Source of the DNA: Candidatus Equinaster intestinalis
GTDB taxonomy: Bacteria > Bacillota_A > Clostridia > Oscillospirales > Acutalibacteraceae
DNA length: 13,399 nt
Assembly (NCBI GenBank): GCA_018065375.1
Contig: JAGHTJ010000087.1
Span: forward strand, 1-13,399
Direction of reading: 5' to 3'
Shown: positions 1 through 6,354 of the stretch, piece after piece
How the letters are laid out: each line of letters opens with the position of its first letter
Numbering within the stretch: the stretch's first letter is position 1
Made by a program: the position numbers and the translations under genes
Notes under the pieces: generated by a model
Database searches by the model: none
What the model was told of the DNA's origin: nothing
Seen by the model: only the letters and a program-made list of their open reading frames with translations

Positions 1-35
1 ATTATAAAGTGTCAACCTCTAAATATAAATTTTTC

Positions 36-64
36 TTGACAGATTGGCTGTTTTAGTGTATTAT
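36..64 (+). promoter_or_regulatory. Sigma-A-type promoter of the SigH-like gene
   Basis: TTGACA at 36-41 and TATTAT at 59-64 are separated by exactly 17 bases, close to the vegetative consensus. Transcription would start near 71 and leave a leader of about 25 bases before the ATG at 97. The match is read directly from the sequence; that it is used by the housekeeping polymerase is inference. Confidence 0.8.
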
Positions 65-96
65 ATAAAAAAGTATGGTGTGATAGTGGAGCTTTT

Positions 97-669
97 ATGG
101 ACGATTTTATCAATGATGCCGATATTTCTCTTTCCGATGAAGATTTGGCTATTCTTATAAAATCCGGCGACGAAACTAAATTACACCTGCTTATCCGCCG
201 CTATTTGCCGCTTATTAAGGCAAAGTCAAGAAAGTTTTGCATCGGCGGGGATAATGATGATTTCTTGCAGGAAGGCCTCATGGCTCTTTATTCTGCTGCA
301 AAGGTATTCAATCCTGACATATCTTCTTTTAAGTCATTCGCTTCGGTTTGCATTGAAAGAACGCTTGTGTCATATTTCCGCAAAAATTTCAGTAAGAAAC
401 AGATACCGAAGGAAGCGCTTGTATATTTTGAGGATGATTCCGAGCTGTTTTCGGAAGAAACACCCGAATCACTTATAATTGAAAAAGAAGAAAGCGATTT
501 GCTGACTTTGAGGATTAAGAAAGAATTATCAAGGCAGGAATATAACATTTTGGTTATGTTTCTTGCGGGTAATTCTTATGAAAGTATTGCCAATAAATTC
601 GGTTTAACTCTTAAAGCGGTTAATAATTCTATGTACCGCGCAAGAAAGAAAATCGAATTATTGAAATAA
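97..669 (+). CDS. Sigma-70 family RNA polymerase sigma factor, SigH-like
   Basis: A 190-residue sigma factor that would direct RNA polymerase to a subset of promoters. Region 2 is visible at about residues 50-95 (DDFLQEGLMALYSAA, then SFKSFASVCIERTLVSYFRK), a pattern shared with the sporulation/transition-state factor SigH. Region 4 lies near the C-terminus (SYESIANKFGLTLKAVNNSM) and forms the helix-turn-helix for the -35 element. There is no sign of region 1 or of an N-terminal pro-sequence. The ATG at 97 follows a TGGAG ribosome-binding site 5 bases upstream. SigH proteins are usually a little over 200 residues and their region 2 is better conserved than here, so this may be a divergent SigH or a related alternative factor. 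The next genes are a structured RNA and a zinc-ribbon gene, not the rpmG-secE-nusG set often found after sigH. Confidence 0.8.
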   Translation: MDDFINDADISLSDEDLAILIKSGDETKLHLLIRRYLPLIKAKSRKFCIGGDNDDFLQEGLMALYSAAKVFNPDISSFKSFASVCIERTLVSYFRKNFSKKQIPKEALVYFEDDSELFSEETPESLIIEKEESDLLTLRIKKELSRQEYNILVMFLAGNSYESIANKFGLTLKAVNNSMYRARKKIELLK

Positions 670-673
670 ATAT

Positions 674-739
674 GCCCTTTGTAGCTTAAATTAGAAGAGC
701 GTTGTGTTTCAAAGGTGGCGGTGCAATCCCGCCCTGGGC
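674..739 (+). ncRNA. tRNA-like structured RNA, function unknown
   Basis: The 96-base gap between two genes holds a compact foldable element that resembles a tRNA but is not a standard one. GCCC 674-677 can pair with GGGC 736-739. A D-arm-like hairpin pairs GCTT 684-687 with GAGC 697-700. A T-arm-like hairpin pairs GGCGG 717-721 with CCGCC 729-733 around a 7-base loop, TGCAATC. The D-loop lacks the GG pair of normal tRNAs, the T-loop has G where tRNAs have pseudouridine-55, and only 16 bases lie between the two arms, too few for a normal anticodon arm. TTTG 678-681 (or CCTTTG 676-681) can pair with CAAA(GG) 710-715, giving a three-way junction instead. It is either a degenerate tRNA or a cis-acting leader of the downstream zinc-ribbon gene. 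No CCA end is encoded. Confidence 0.45.
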
Positions 740-765
740 TAAAAATCAAGAGTGAGGTAAAAGAG

Positions 766-1056
766 ATGTTTGAAGACAAAACGTTAGTTTGCAAAGACTG
801 CGGTGAGGAATTTGTTTTCACTGCAAGAGAGCAGGAATTCTATGAGTCCAAAGGCTTTGTTAACGAACCGCAACGCTGCAAACCTTGCCGTGACAAGCGT
901 AAAAATGCCGGTAGAGCTCCCCGTGAGTTCCACGAAGCAGTATGTAATGCTTGCGGCGGTGTTGCAAAAGTTCCTTTTGTACCGAAGGACGACCGTCCGG
1001 TATACTGCAGCGAATGCTACGCAAAAATGAAAGAAAATTCTGCTGCTGAAGAATAA
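766..1056 (+). CDS. Double zinc-ribbon protein of unknown function (CxxC-x17-CxxC type)
   Basis: A 96-residue soluble protein with two predicted zinc-binding ribbons. The first uses C9-x2-C12 and C38-x2-C41. The second uses C60-x2-C63 and C81-x2-C84 with exactly 17 residues between the pairs, the spacing that names a small Clostridia family. The linker around residues 42-57 is rich in Arg and Lys, so nucleic-acid binding is possible but unproven. The start is placed at ATG 766 because GAGG at 754-757 sits 8 bases upstream. The frame stays open back to a GTG at 715, but that start would lie inside the tRNA-like element and lacks a ribosome-binding site. A terminator follows at 1081. The gene may share the transcript of the upstream sigma factor, since no separate promoter is evident in the 96-base gap. 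Confidence 0.85.
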   Translation: MFEDKTLVCKDCGEEFVFTAREQEFYESKGFVNEPQRCKPCRDKRKNAGRAPREFHEAVCNACGGVAKVPFVPKDDRPVYCSECYAKMKENSAAEE

Positions 1057-1080
1057 GGGCTCGATTTTGTTACATTTTGG

Positions 1081-1109
1081 CCACCCAAAGTTTTTTTGGG
1101 TGGTTTTTT
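1081..1109 (+). terminator. Rho-independent terminator
   Basis: CCACCCAAA 1081-1089 pairs perfectly with TTTGGGTGG 1095-1103 around the loop GTTTT, followed by a T-run at 1104-1108. It closes the sigma factor/zinc-ribbon unit and insulates the two-component operon. Confidence 0.9.
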
Positions 1110-1175
1110 ATTATTCATATTTTATTAATGAAATTTGCGGAAAATTGTTGTAAAATAAACTTGAGGTGATGTTTT

Positions 1176-1862
1176 GTGAACAACACGAAAATTCTTATTG
1201 TTGATGATGATATCAATATTTGCGAGCTTTTAAGACTTTATCTTGAAAAGGACGGCTTTATGACTATTGTTGCTAATGACGGTGCCGAGGCTCTGTATTC
1301 TTTCCGCGAAAAATCGCCTGACCTTATTTTACTTGATATAATGCTCCCGAAGCTGGACGGTTGGCAGGTCTGCCGCGAAATCAGAAAAACCTCCGATGTT
1401 CCGATAATTATGCTTACCGCTAAGGGCGAAGTCTTTGATAAGGTTTTGGGGCTTGAGCTCGGTGCCGACGATTATATTTCTAAGCCTTTTGATACCAAAG
1501 AGGTTATTGCTCGCATAAAGGCAGTGCTTCGCCGCACTAAAAGCGCAAACGAAAACGATGTAAAAGAAGTGTCATTTGAAAACCTTAAAATAAATTTAAC
1601 CAACTATGAAATGACGGTTAAGGGCAAATCTGTCGATACTCCTCCTAAAGAGCTTGAGCTTATATACCACCTTGCGAGCAACCCAAACCGTGTTTATACA
1701 CGAGACCAACTGCTTGATGAGGTGTGGGGCTTTGATTATTACGGCGACTCCAGAACGGTTGATGTTCATGTTAAAAGACTGCGCGAAAAGCTTGAAGATG
1801 TTTCAGATAAATGGGCTTTGAAAACCGTTTGGGGCGTTGGTTATAAATTTGAAGTGAAATAA
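1176..1862 (+). CDS. OmpR/PhoB-family DNA-binding response regulator
   Basis: A 228-residue two-domain transcription regulator. The receiver domain (about 1-120) has the acidic pocket D10-D11-D12, the phosphoacceptor D54 in LLDIMLP, the switch residue T81 and the conserved K103 in SKPF. The C-terminal winged helix (about 130-228) ends in the family's typical TVWGVGYKFE, with the recognition-helix region TVDVHVKRLREKL. Start is GTG at 1176, preceded by the near-perfect anti-SD match GAGGTGAT at 1163-1170. The stop is one base from the start of the kinase gene, so the two are translated together and are surely a cognate pair. A TAAAAT at 1151-1156 could be a -10, but no good -35 is visible 17 bases upstream, so the operon may use an activator or its own product. 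The regulon cannot be read from the sequence. Confidence 0.95.
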   Translation: MNNTKILIVDDDINICELLRLYLEKDGFMTIVANDGAEALYSFREKSPDLILLDIMLPKLDGWQVCREIRKTSDVPIIMLTAKGEVFDKVLGLELGADDYISKPFDTKEVIARIKAVLRRTKSANENDVKEVSFENLKINLTNYEMTVKGKSVDTPPKELELIYHLASNPNRVYTRDQLLDEVWGFDYYGDSRTVDVHVKRLREKLEDVSDKWALKTVWGVGYKFEVK

Positions 1863-1863
1863 T

Positions 1864-3309
1864 ATGAGATTCCGGTTTTTTAAGAAGGTATTTTTAACTG
1901 TATCCTGCACAATTCTGGTTACGCTCACGCTTTCTTTGGCGATACTCGGTTTTGTTGTTTCAAATTATTTTTTGAAAGAAAAATACGAGCAGTTGGACGG
2001 CAGCTGCCGCTCGGTAGCCACCATAGTGCTTTCGGATATAACATCGGCAAATTTCAAGCGGAATGTGCATAACATACTTCGCGTTCAACGCGAGGTTTCT
2101 TCCTTTGATGTTTTGATTTCGGATAACTCCGGCAAAATTCTTGTGTGCGGCTGCCGCGATTATCAGCGAGACGGCGAGTGCCGACATTCGAAAAAAAATA
2201 TTCCGCTTGATGTAATTGCCAAAACGGGAAATGCGGGGTATCGCGATATTACCGATTTGGGCGGCGTTTTTGAGGACCAATATTATGTTGTTTCCAGAGC
2301 CGTTTGCGATGAGGACGGCTCGGTTTACGGCTATGTATTTTCCGCCGCTTCATCCCGTTCGCAAAGAAATTTGCTGAACACCGTAACAAAAATGTATATT
2401 TTAGCGGTGGTTATTCCGTTTGTAATTATGTTCTTTGCGATTTATGTAATGACATATAATTACACTAAACCGTTAAAGATGATGTCTGAGGCCGCAAAAG
2501 CCATGGCAAAGGGCGATTTTTCAAAGCGCATACCGATAACGAGCAACGATGAAATCGGCGAGCTTTCGGTTTCGTTTAATAATATGACCGATTCGCTCTC
2601 CCGCCTTGAGCAGATGCGCCGCAGCTTTATCGGCAATGTTTCACACGAGTTGAGAACTCCGATGACAACTATTGCAGGCTTTGTTGACGGTATTTTGGAC
2701 GGTACTATTCCTTACGAAAAGCAGGAATATTACCTGAAAATTGTTTCTGATGAAGTAAAAAGATTATCAAGGGTTGTAAAATCTATGCTTGAGCTCGCGC
2801 GCTTTGAATCGGGCGAGGTAAAGCTGAATCCTACAAGGTTCAATGTTTCAGAGCAGATAGTAAATGTTGTTTTAAGCCGCGAAAAACAGATTGAAGAAAA
2901 GAATATCGAAATAGAAAATCTTGATAATCTGCCCGCGGCATATATAAATGCAGATTACGATTTGATTTATCAGGTGATTTATAACCTTGTTGATAACGCC
3001 GTTAAGTTTACTGATGAGAACGGCAAAATCACATTTTTGCTTATTAATACCGAGAACAGTGTTCAGTTTTCGGTTCGCAATACCGGTAAAGGCATACCGA
3101 AAGAAAACCTTGCGAATATTTTTGAAAAGTTCTATAAGGTTGATAAATCGCGCTCAAATAATATTAACAGTACCGGTCTCGGTCTTTATATTGTCAAAAC
3201 AATAATTGATATTCACGGCGGAAAAATTGTTGCAGACAGTGTTCAAAACGAGTATACTGTATTTAAGATTTTGTTGCCTACAGAAAACGGAGGTAAAAAC
3301 AATGGATGA
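1864..3309 (+). CDS. Membrane sensor histidine kinase
   Basis: A 481-residue HisKA-type kinase partnered with the response regulator one base upstream. Order: cytoplasmic N-tail, membrane segment about 10-33, extracytoplasmic sensor about 34-175, second membrane segment about 177-199, HAMP linker about 200-250, dimerisation helix with the phosphorylated H261 in SHELRTP, then the ATPase domain with N378 in the N-box (NLVDNAVKFT), GKGIP, and GLGLYIV in the G2 box. All catalytic boxes are intact. The sensor contains a small Cys/His cluster, C95-x-C97-x8-C106-x-H108, that could bind a metal or respond to redox state; this is inference. Its 3' end carries the ribosome-binding site of the protease gene and overlaps that gene by 8 bases, which points to coupled translation. 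Pairing with HtrA resembles the CssRS-HtrA secretion-stress logic of Bacillus, though the ligand here is unknown. Confidence 0.95.
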   Translation: MRFRFFKKVFLTVSCTILVTLTLSLAILGFVVSNYFLKEKYEQLDGSCRSVATIVLSDITSANFKRNVHNILRVQREVSSFDVLISDNSGKILVCGCRDYQRDGECRHSKKNIPLDVIAKTGNAGYRDITDLGGVFEDQYYVVSRAVCDEDGSVYGYVFSAASSRSQRNLLNTVTKMYILAVVIPFVIMFFAIYVMTYNYTKPLKMMSEAAKAMAKGDFSKRIPITSNDEIGELSVSFNNMTDSLSRLEQMRRSFIGNVSHELRTPMTTIAGFVDGILDGTIPYEKQEYYLKIVSDEVKRLSRVVKSMLELARFESGEVKLNPTRFNVSEQIVNVVLSREKQIEEKNIEIENLDNLPAAYINADYDLIYQVIYNLVDNAVKFTDENGKITFLLINTENSVQFSVRNTGKGIPKENLANIFEKFYKVDKSRSNNINSTGLGLYIVKTIIDIHGGKIVADSVQNEYTVFKILLPTENGGKNNG

Positions 3310-4666
3310 ATTTGAAAATAACGAGCAGATTCCCGAAGTTGAAGCAGAGCCCGAGGCTCACGAAATCACCGATTCGGAGCAATTAAACTCAGAGCCTGCC
3401 GAGAGCTTTGCCGAGTTTCAAAACGAGGAAGAAATAGTTGATAATAACTACACAGATTCGCCCGCTAATGTGCCTATTGAACTGCAAAAGCCGAAAGAAT
3501 CGGGAAGTTCTTTGGGGCTCCGCATATTTATTCTTTTGCTCTGCGGTGTTATTGCCATCAGCGGAGCTTTGGCGGCAGGTTATTTCTTGGGCAAAAACGG
3601 TTTCGGTAATAATAAGGAAAGCAAAAATGAATTTCAGCTTGAGTCAAAACCCGATTCCGCCGAGGTACTTTCTGCCGAAAAAATTTACAAAACCGTTAAT
3701 CCGTCGGTAGTCGGCATAGTGGTATATAATTCTCAAAAGGTGTTTGGTTATGCCAGCGGTGTTGTTTATTCGGAGGACGGTTATATTATCACCAACGACC
3801 ATATTTACGCCGAGTGCCCCGATGCTAAATTCAGAATTTATACCTTTGACGGCAAGTCATATAACGCAAGCTTTGTTGCAGGCGATGTTCGCTCCGACCT
3901 TGCTGTGTTAAAAGCGGACGCCGACGGTTTATATCCCGCTACATTCGGCAACTCCGACGACCTTAATCCCGGCGAAGCCGTTTATACAATGGGCAGACCC
4001 GATAATGTTACCGGTAATACAACCATTACGAGCGGAAATGTCTCTTATCTCAATATAAGAATCGCAAACGCCTCAAGCTATTCGCAGAAATTTATACAAA
4101 CCGATGCGGCTCTTAATCCCGGTTCTTCGGGCGGTGCACTTGTAAATTCCTTTGGTCAGATAATCGGAATTACCGCCGGAAACAAAACCGACGGTTATGA
4201 AGATATAAGTTACGCCATACCTACGGTTACGGTTAAGAAAATTGTTGTTTCGCTTATCGAAACCAAATCGGTACCCGACCGCGCAAAGCTCGGTATATCT
4301 TATCAGGCAGTAGATGATGTTACGGCTCTTATTTCGAAAACTCCAACCGGCCTTTATGTTGCGGAAATTTCGGGTAACCCCGACCTTGAAAAAAAGATAA
4401 AAGAGGGCGATGTAATTTTCGAGATAAACGGAATAAAAATCGATAAAGATTCTGTTGTTCTTGATTTTCTCGAAACTGCAAAACCCGGTGATGAGGTTAC
4501 CTTATCGGTATATTCCGAGGGCGGCGGAGAAACAACCGTTAAAACCGTTTTAATGGCTGATAAATGCAAATCGAGTTATAATTCTTCCAAGGGTAATAAG
4601 GAGGATAGCCTGCCTGCCAATCCTTCGGATGGTGACGGAACTTTCGATTTCCCGTACGGTTATTGA
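3302..4666 (+). CDS. Membrane-anchored HtrA/DegP-family serine protease with PDZ domain
   Basis: A 454-residue protease predicted to act outside the membrane on misfolded secreted or envelope proteins. Residues 1-73 form an acidic cytoplasmic tail, and one membrane helix spans about 74-97. The trypsin-like domain carries the triad H167 (ITNDHI), D199 (RSDLAVL) and S276 (NPGSSGGAL); spacings of 32 and 77 residues match the family. A single PDZ domain spans about 330-430 for substrate binding. Start is ATG 3302, where GGAGG 3289-3293 lies 8 bases upstream; the frame is open further back but only inside the kinase gene. Overlap with the kinase by 8 bases makes it the third gene of the operon, so it is probably both output and feedback part of the two-component system. 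The C-terminal tail is rich in Ser, Gly, Asn and Asp. A terminator follows at 4681. Confidence 0.93.
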   Translation: MDEFENNEQIPEVEAEPEAHEITDSEQLNSEPAESFAEFQNEEEIVDNNYTDSPANVPIELQKPKESGSSLGLRIFILLLCGVIAISGALAAGYFLGKNGFGNNKESKNEFQLESKPDSAEVLSAEKIYKTVNPSVVGIVVYNSQKVFGYASGVVYSEDGYIITNDHIYAECPDAKFRIYTFDGKSYNASFVAGDVRSDLAVLKADADGLYPATFGNSDDLNPGEAVYTMGRPDNVTGNTTITSGNVSYLNIRIANASSYSQKFIQTDAALNPGSSGGALVNSFGQIIGITAGNKTDGYEDISYAIPTVTVKKIVVSLIETKSVPDRAKLGISYQAVDDVTALISKTPTGLYVAEISGNPDLEKKIKEGDVIFEINGIKIDKDSVVLDFLETAKPGDEVTLSVYSEGGGETTVKTVLMADKCKSSYNSSKGNKEDSLPANPSDGDGTFDFPYGY

Positions 4667-4680
4667 TTGTTAAAAGCTTA

Positions 4681-4717
4681 AAACCTGCTGTTTCAATTTG
4701 AAACGGCAGGTTTTTTT
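4681..4717 (+). terminator. Rho-independent terminator of the two-component/HtrA operon
   Basis: A 15-bp stem (4681-4695 with 4699-4713, one T-G wobble) with a 3-base loop, followed by a T-run to 4717. It ends only 2 bases before the Spo0A box of the next operon. Confidence 0.9.
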
Positions 4718-4719
4718 AT

Positions 4720-4753
4720 TTCGACAAATTTTACGGAAACAAAGTTATATACT
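4720..4753 (+). promoter_or_regulatory. Spo0A box and spoIIG-type promoter
   Basis: TTCGACAAA at 4720-4728 is the exact reverse complement of the Spo0A-box consensus TTTGTCGAA. It overlaps a -35-like TCGACA at 4721-4726, and TATACT at 4748-4753 is a good -10. The gap of 21 bases is too long for ordinary sigma-A promoters but matches the stretched (22-bp) spoIIG promoter of Bacillus subtilis, where bound Spo0A rescues the spacing. The box and its position are seen; activation by Spo0A is inferred from that parallel. Confidence 0.75.
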
Positions 4754-4774
4754 GTATTTACGGGAGGGATGCCG

Positions 4775-5596
4775 ATGGTAATTTATGTTGATGTTCTGAT
4801 AGCGACAAACATTATAATCAACTATTTTTTACTGCTGATTTCCGCCCGACTTGACCGACGGGAATTCAGCTCACTTCGAATAATTTTGGCATCGCTTCTC
4901 GGAGGAATATTTTCGCTTTACATACTTTTGGAGCTTAACAGTACGGTTATTGATATTTTGGTAAAGGCGGTATGCTGTTTTGCAATGGTATTAACCGCAT
5001 TCGGTTATAAAAGCTTAAAAAATTTTTTGCGGAGTTCGTTCTTTTTGCTGTTATCAAGTATGATTTTTGCGGGTAGTATGTTTTTGGTTTGCAGTTTCTA
5101 TAAAAACAGTGTGATAGTTGTAAACAACTCAACCGTTTACTTCAATGTTTCGGTAGTAATGCTGATAATTTGCGCTGTGGCGGTTTATCTTATTGTTTCG
5201 GTAATTTTATATTTTACTCACAAAAAGGCCTTAAAAGATAAAATATGCAAGATTTCGGTTTGGTTTGGCGGGTATAATGCCGAGCTTACGGGATTTTTCG
5301 ATACAGGAAATTCACTTACCGATAATTTTTCCGATAATGCGGTTATACTTGTAGATAAAAATTTCTTTGTTTCACAGAACACCGCAACCGAAGAATTTTA
5401 TAAAAAGCGCTATCGGATTTTGCCCTGCAAAACCGTTAACGGAAGCGGAATATTAGAGGGCTTCAGAGCTGATAAAATGGTGCTTTTCCTCGAAAATGAA
5501 AACCGCGAATTTATAAATCCGCTTGTTATGTTCAGTAAGACGAAACTTAAGGACGGCTTTAATGCCGTTTTGAATACAGATATTCTCGAGAGGTAA
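4775..5596 (+). CDS. spoIIGA: SpoIIGA, sporulation sigma-E factor processing peptidase
   Basis: A 273-residue membrane aspartic protease that removes the pro-sequence of SigE in the mother cell, normally in response to the forespore signal SpoIIR. The N-terminal half has five hydrophobic helices (about 2-23, 33-53, 57-75, 85-106 and 125-147). The C-terminal cytosolic half carries the catalytic motif FFDTGNSL with the predicted catalytic D176. The opening MVIYVDVL is typical of the family. The start is set at ATG 4775: GGGAGG 4762-4767 lies 7 bases before it, whereas the in-frame ATG at 4769 almost touches the ribosome-binding site. The stop is 3 bases from sigE, and the sigE ribosome-binding site lies in the last codons, so the protease and its substrate are made together. 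Length is slightly below the Bacillus protein. Confidence 0.95.
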   Translation: MVIYVDVLIATNIIINYFLLLISARLDRREFSSLRIILASLLGGIFSLYILLELNSTVIDILVKAVCCFAMVLTAFGYKSLKNFLRSSFFLLLSSMIFAGSMFLVCSFYKNSVIVVNNSTVYFNVSVVMLIICAVAVYLIVSVILYFTHKKALKDKICKISVWFGGYNAELTGFFDTGNSLTDNFSDNAVILVDKNFFVSQNTATEEFYKKRYRILPCKTVNGSGILEGFRADKMVLFLENENREFINPLVMFSKTKLKDGFNAVLNTDILER

Positions 5597-5599
5597 AAA

Positions 5600-6319
5600 A
5601 TGTTCGATAAAATTAAAAACGCGATTACATATCTTTTGGTAAAGCTCGGTCTTATAAAGGCGGTTTACTATATAAACGGGCCCGAAACTCTGCCGCAGCC
5701 GCTCACTGCCGAAGAGGAAAAGGAGCTTATAGATAAACTTGAAACATCACCGGGGTATGCAAAAAATGAACTTATTGTTCATAACCTGCGGCTTGTGGTT
5801 TATATTGCGCGCAAGTTTGAAACAAATGCTACCGGTGTTGAAGATTTAATTTCAATAGGTACAATCGGGCTTATAAAAGCCGTAAATACTTTTTGCCCGC
5901 AAAAAAACATTAAGCTCGCAACCTATGCGTCTCGCTGCATTGAAAATGAAATACTCATGTATCTGCGCAAAAGCGCATCGCAAAAATCGGAAATTTCTTT
6001 CGATGAGCCGCTTAATATCGATTGGGACGGCAATGAACTTTTATTATCCGATGTTTTGGGCAGCGATTCGGATGAAATCGGCAGTAAAATCGAGCAGGAT
6101 GATGAAAAAACTCTGCTTTTATATCTTATTGATAATCTTTCCGCACGCGAAAAGCAAATTATTGAAATGCGATTTGGCATTAACGGCAGGCAAGAGCTTA
6201 CTCAAAAAGAGGTTGCAGATAAGCTCGGTATATCGCAGTCCTACATATCAAGGCTCGAAAAAAGAATAATAGATAAACTGAAAAAGCAGATTGAAAAAGA
6301 AAATATGGCTGAAATATAA
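5600..6319 (+). CDS. sigE: RNA polymerase sporulation sigma factor SigE (pro-sigma-E)
   Basis: A 239-residue early mother-cell sigma factor made as an inactive precursor. The amphipathic pro-sequence covers about residues 1-23. The conserved junction [14 protein letters not shown] marks the SpoIIGA cleavage site, by analogy with Bacillus between Y23 and Y24. Region 2 is nearly identical to the family ([17 protein letters not shown], then [20 protein letters not shown]), as is [20 protein letters not shown]. Region 4 ends with the helix-turn-helix [20 protein letters not shown]. The ribosome-binding site GAGAGG 5588-5593 lies within the end of spoIIGA. In many sporeformers sigG follows sigE directly; here the next gene is mgtE on the other strand, so sigG must be elsewhere. 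Its product is the likely activator of the spoIVA promoter at 9348-9376. Confidence 0.97.
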   Translation: MFDKIKNAITYLLVKLGLIKAVYYINGPETLPQPLTAEEEKELIDKLETSPGYAKNELIVHNLRLVVYIARKFETNATGVEDLISIGTIGLIKAVNTFCPQKNIKLATYASRCIENEILMYLRKSASQKSEISFDEPLNIDWDGNELLLSDVLGSDSDEIGSKIEQDDEKTLLLYLIDNLSAREKQIIEMRFGINGRQELTQKEVADKLGISQSYISRLEKRIIDKLKKQIEKENMAEI

Positions 6320-6344
6320 GAAACCGCTCAAAGAGCGGTTTCTT
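6318..6344. terminator. Hairpin terminator between convergent sigE and mgtE
   Basis: AAGAAACCGCTC 6318-6329 pairs perfectly with GAGCGGTTTCTT 6333-6344 around the loop AAA. The stem begins in the sigE stop codon and ends 10 bases from the mgtE stop. The T-tracts are short on both strands (TTTCTT inside the arm), so it may serve both converging transcripts with modest strength. Confidence 0.7.
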
Positions 6345-6354
6345 AGGTTATAAG

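Noticed and set aside
674..740. A standard functional tRNA gene
   Set aside because: There is no 7-bp acceptor stem, no full anticodon arm, no D-loop GG and no TTC in the T-loop. It is kept only as a tRNA-like structure.
715..765. Upstream GTG start for the zinc-ribbon gene
   Set aside because: It lies in the T-arm of the tRNA-like element and has no SD; ATG 766 has GAGG at the right distance and begins directly before the first zinc ribbon.
3206..3301. N-terminal extension of the HtrA gene inside the kinase gene
   Set aside because: The extra residues do not resemble the acidic tail, no SD precedes 3206, and ATG 3302 has a strong GGAGG.
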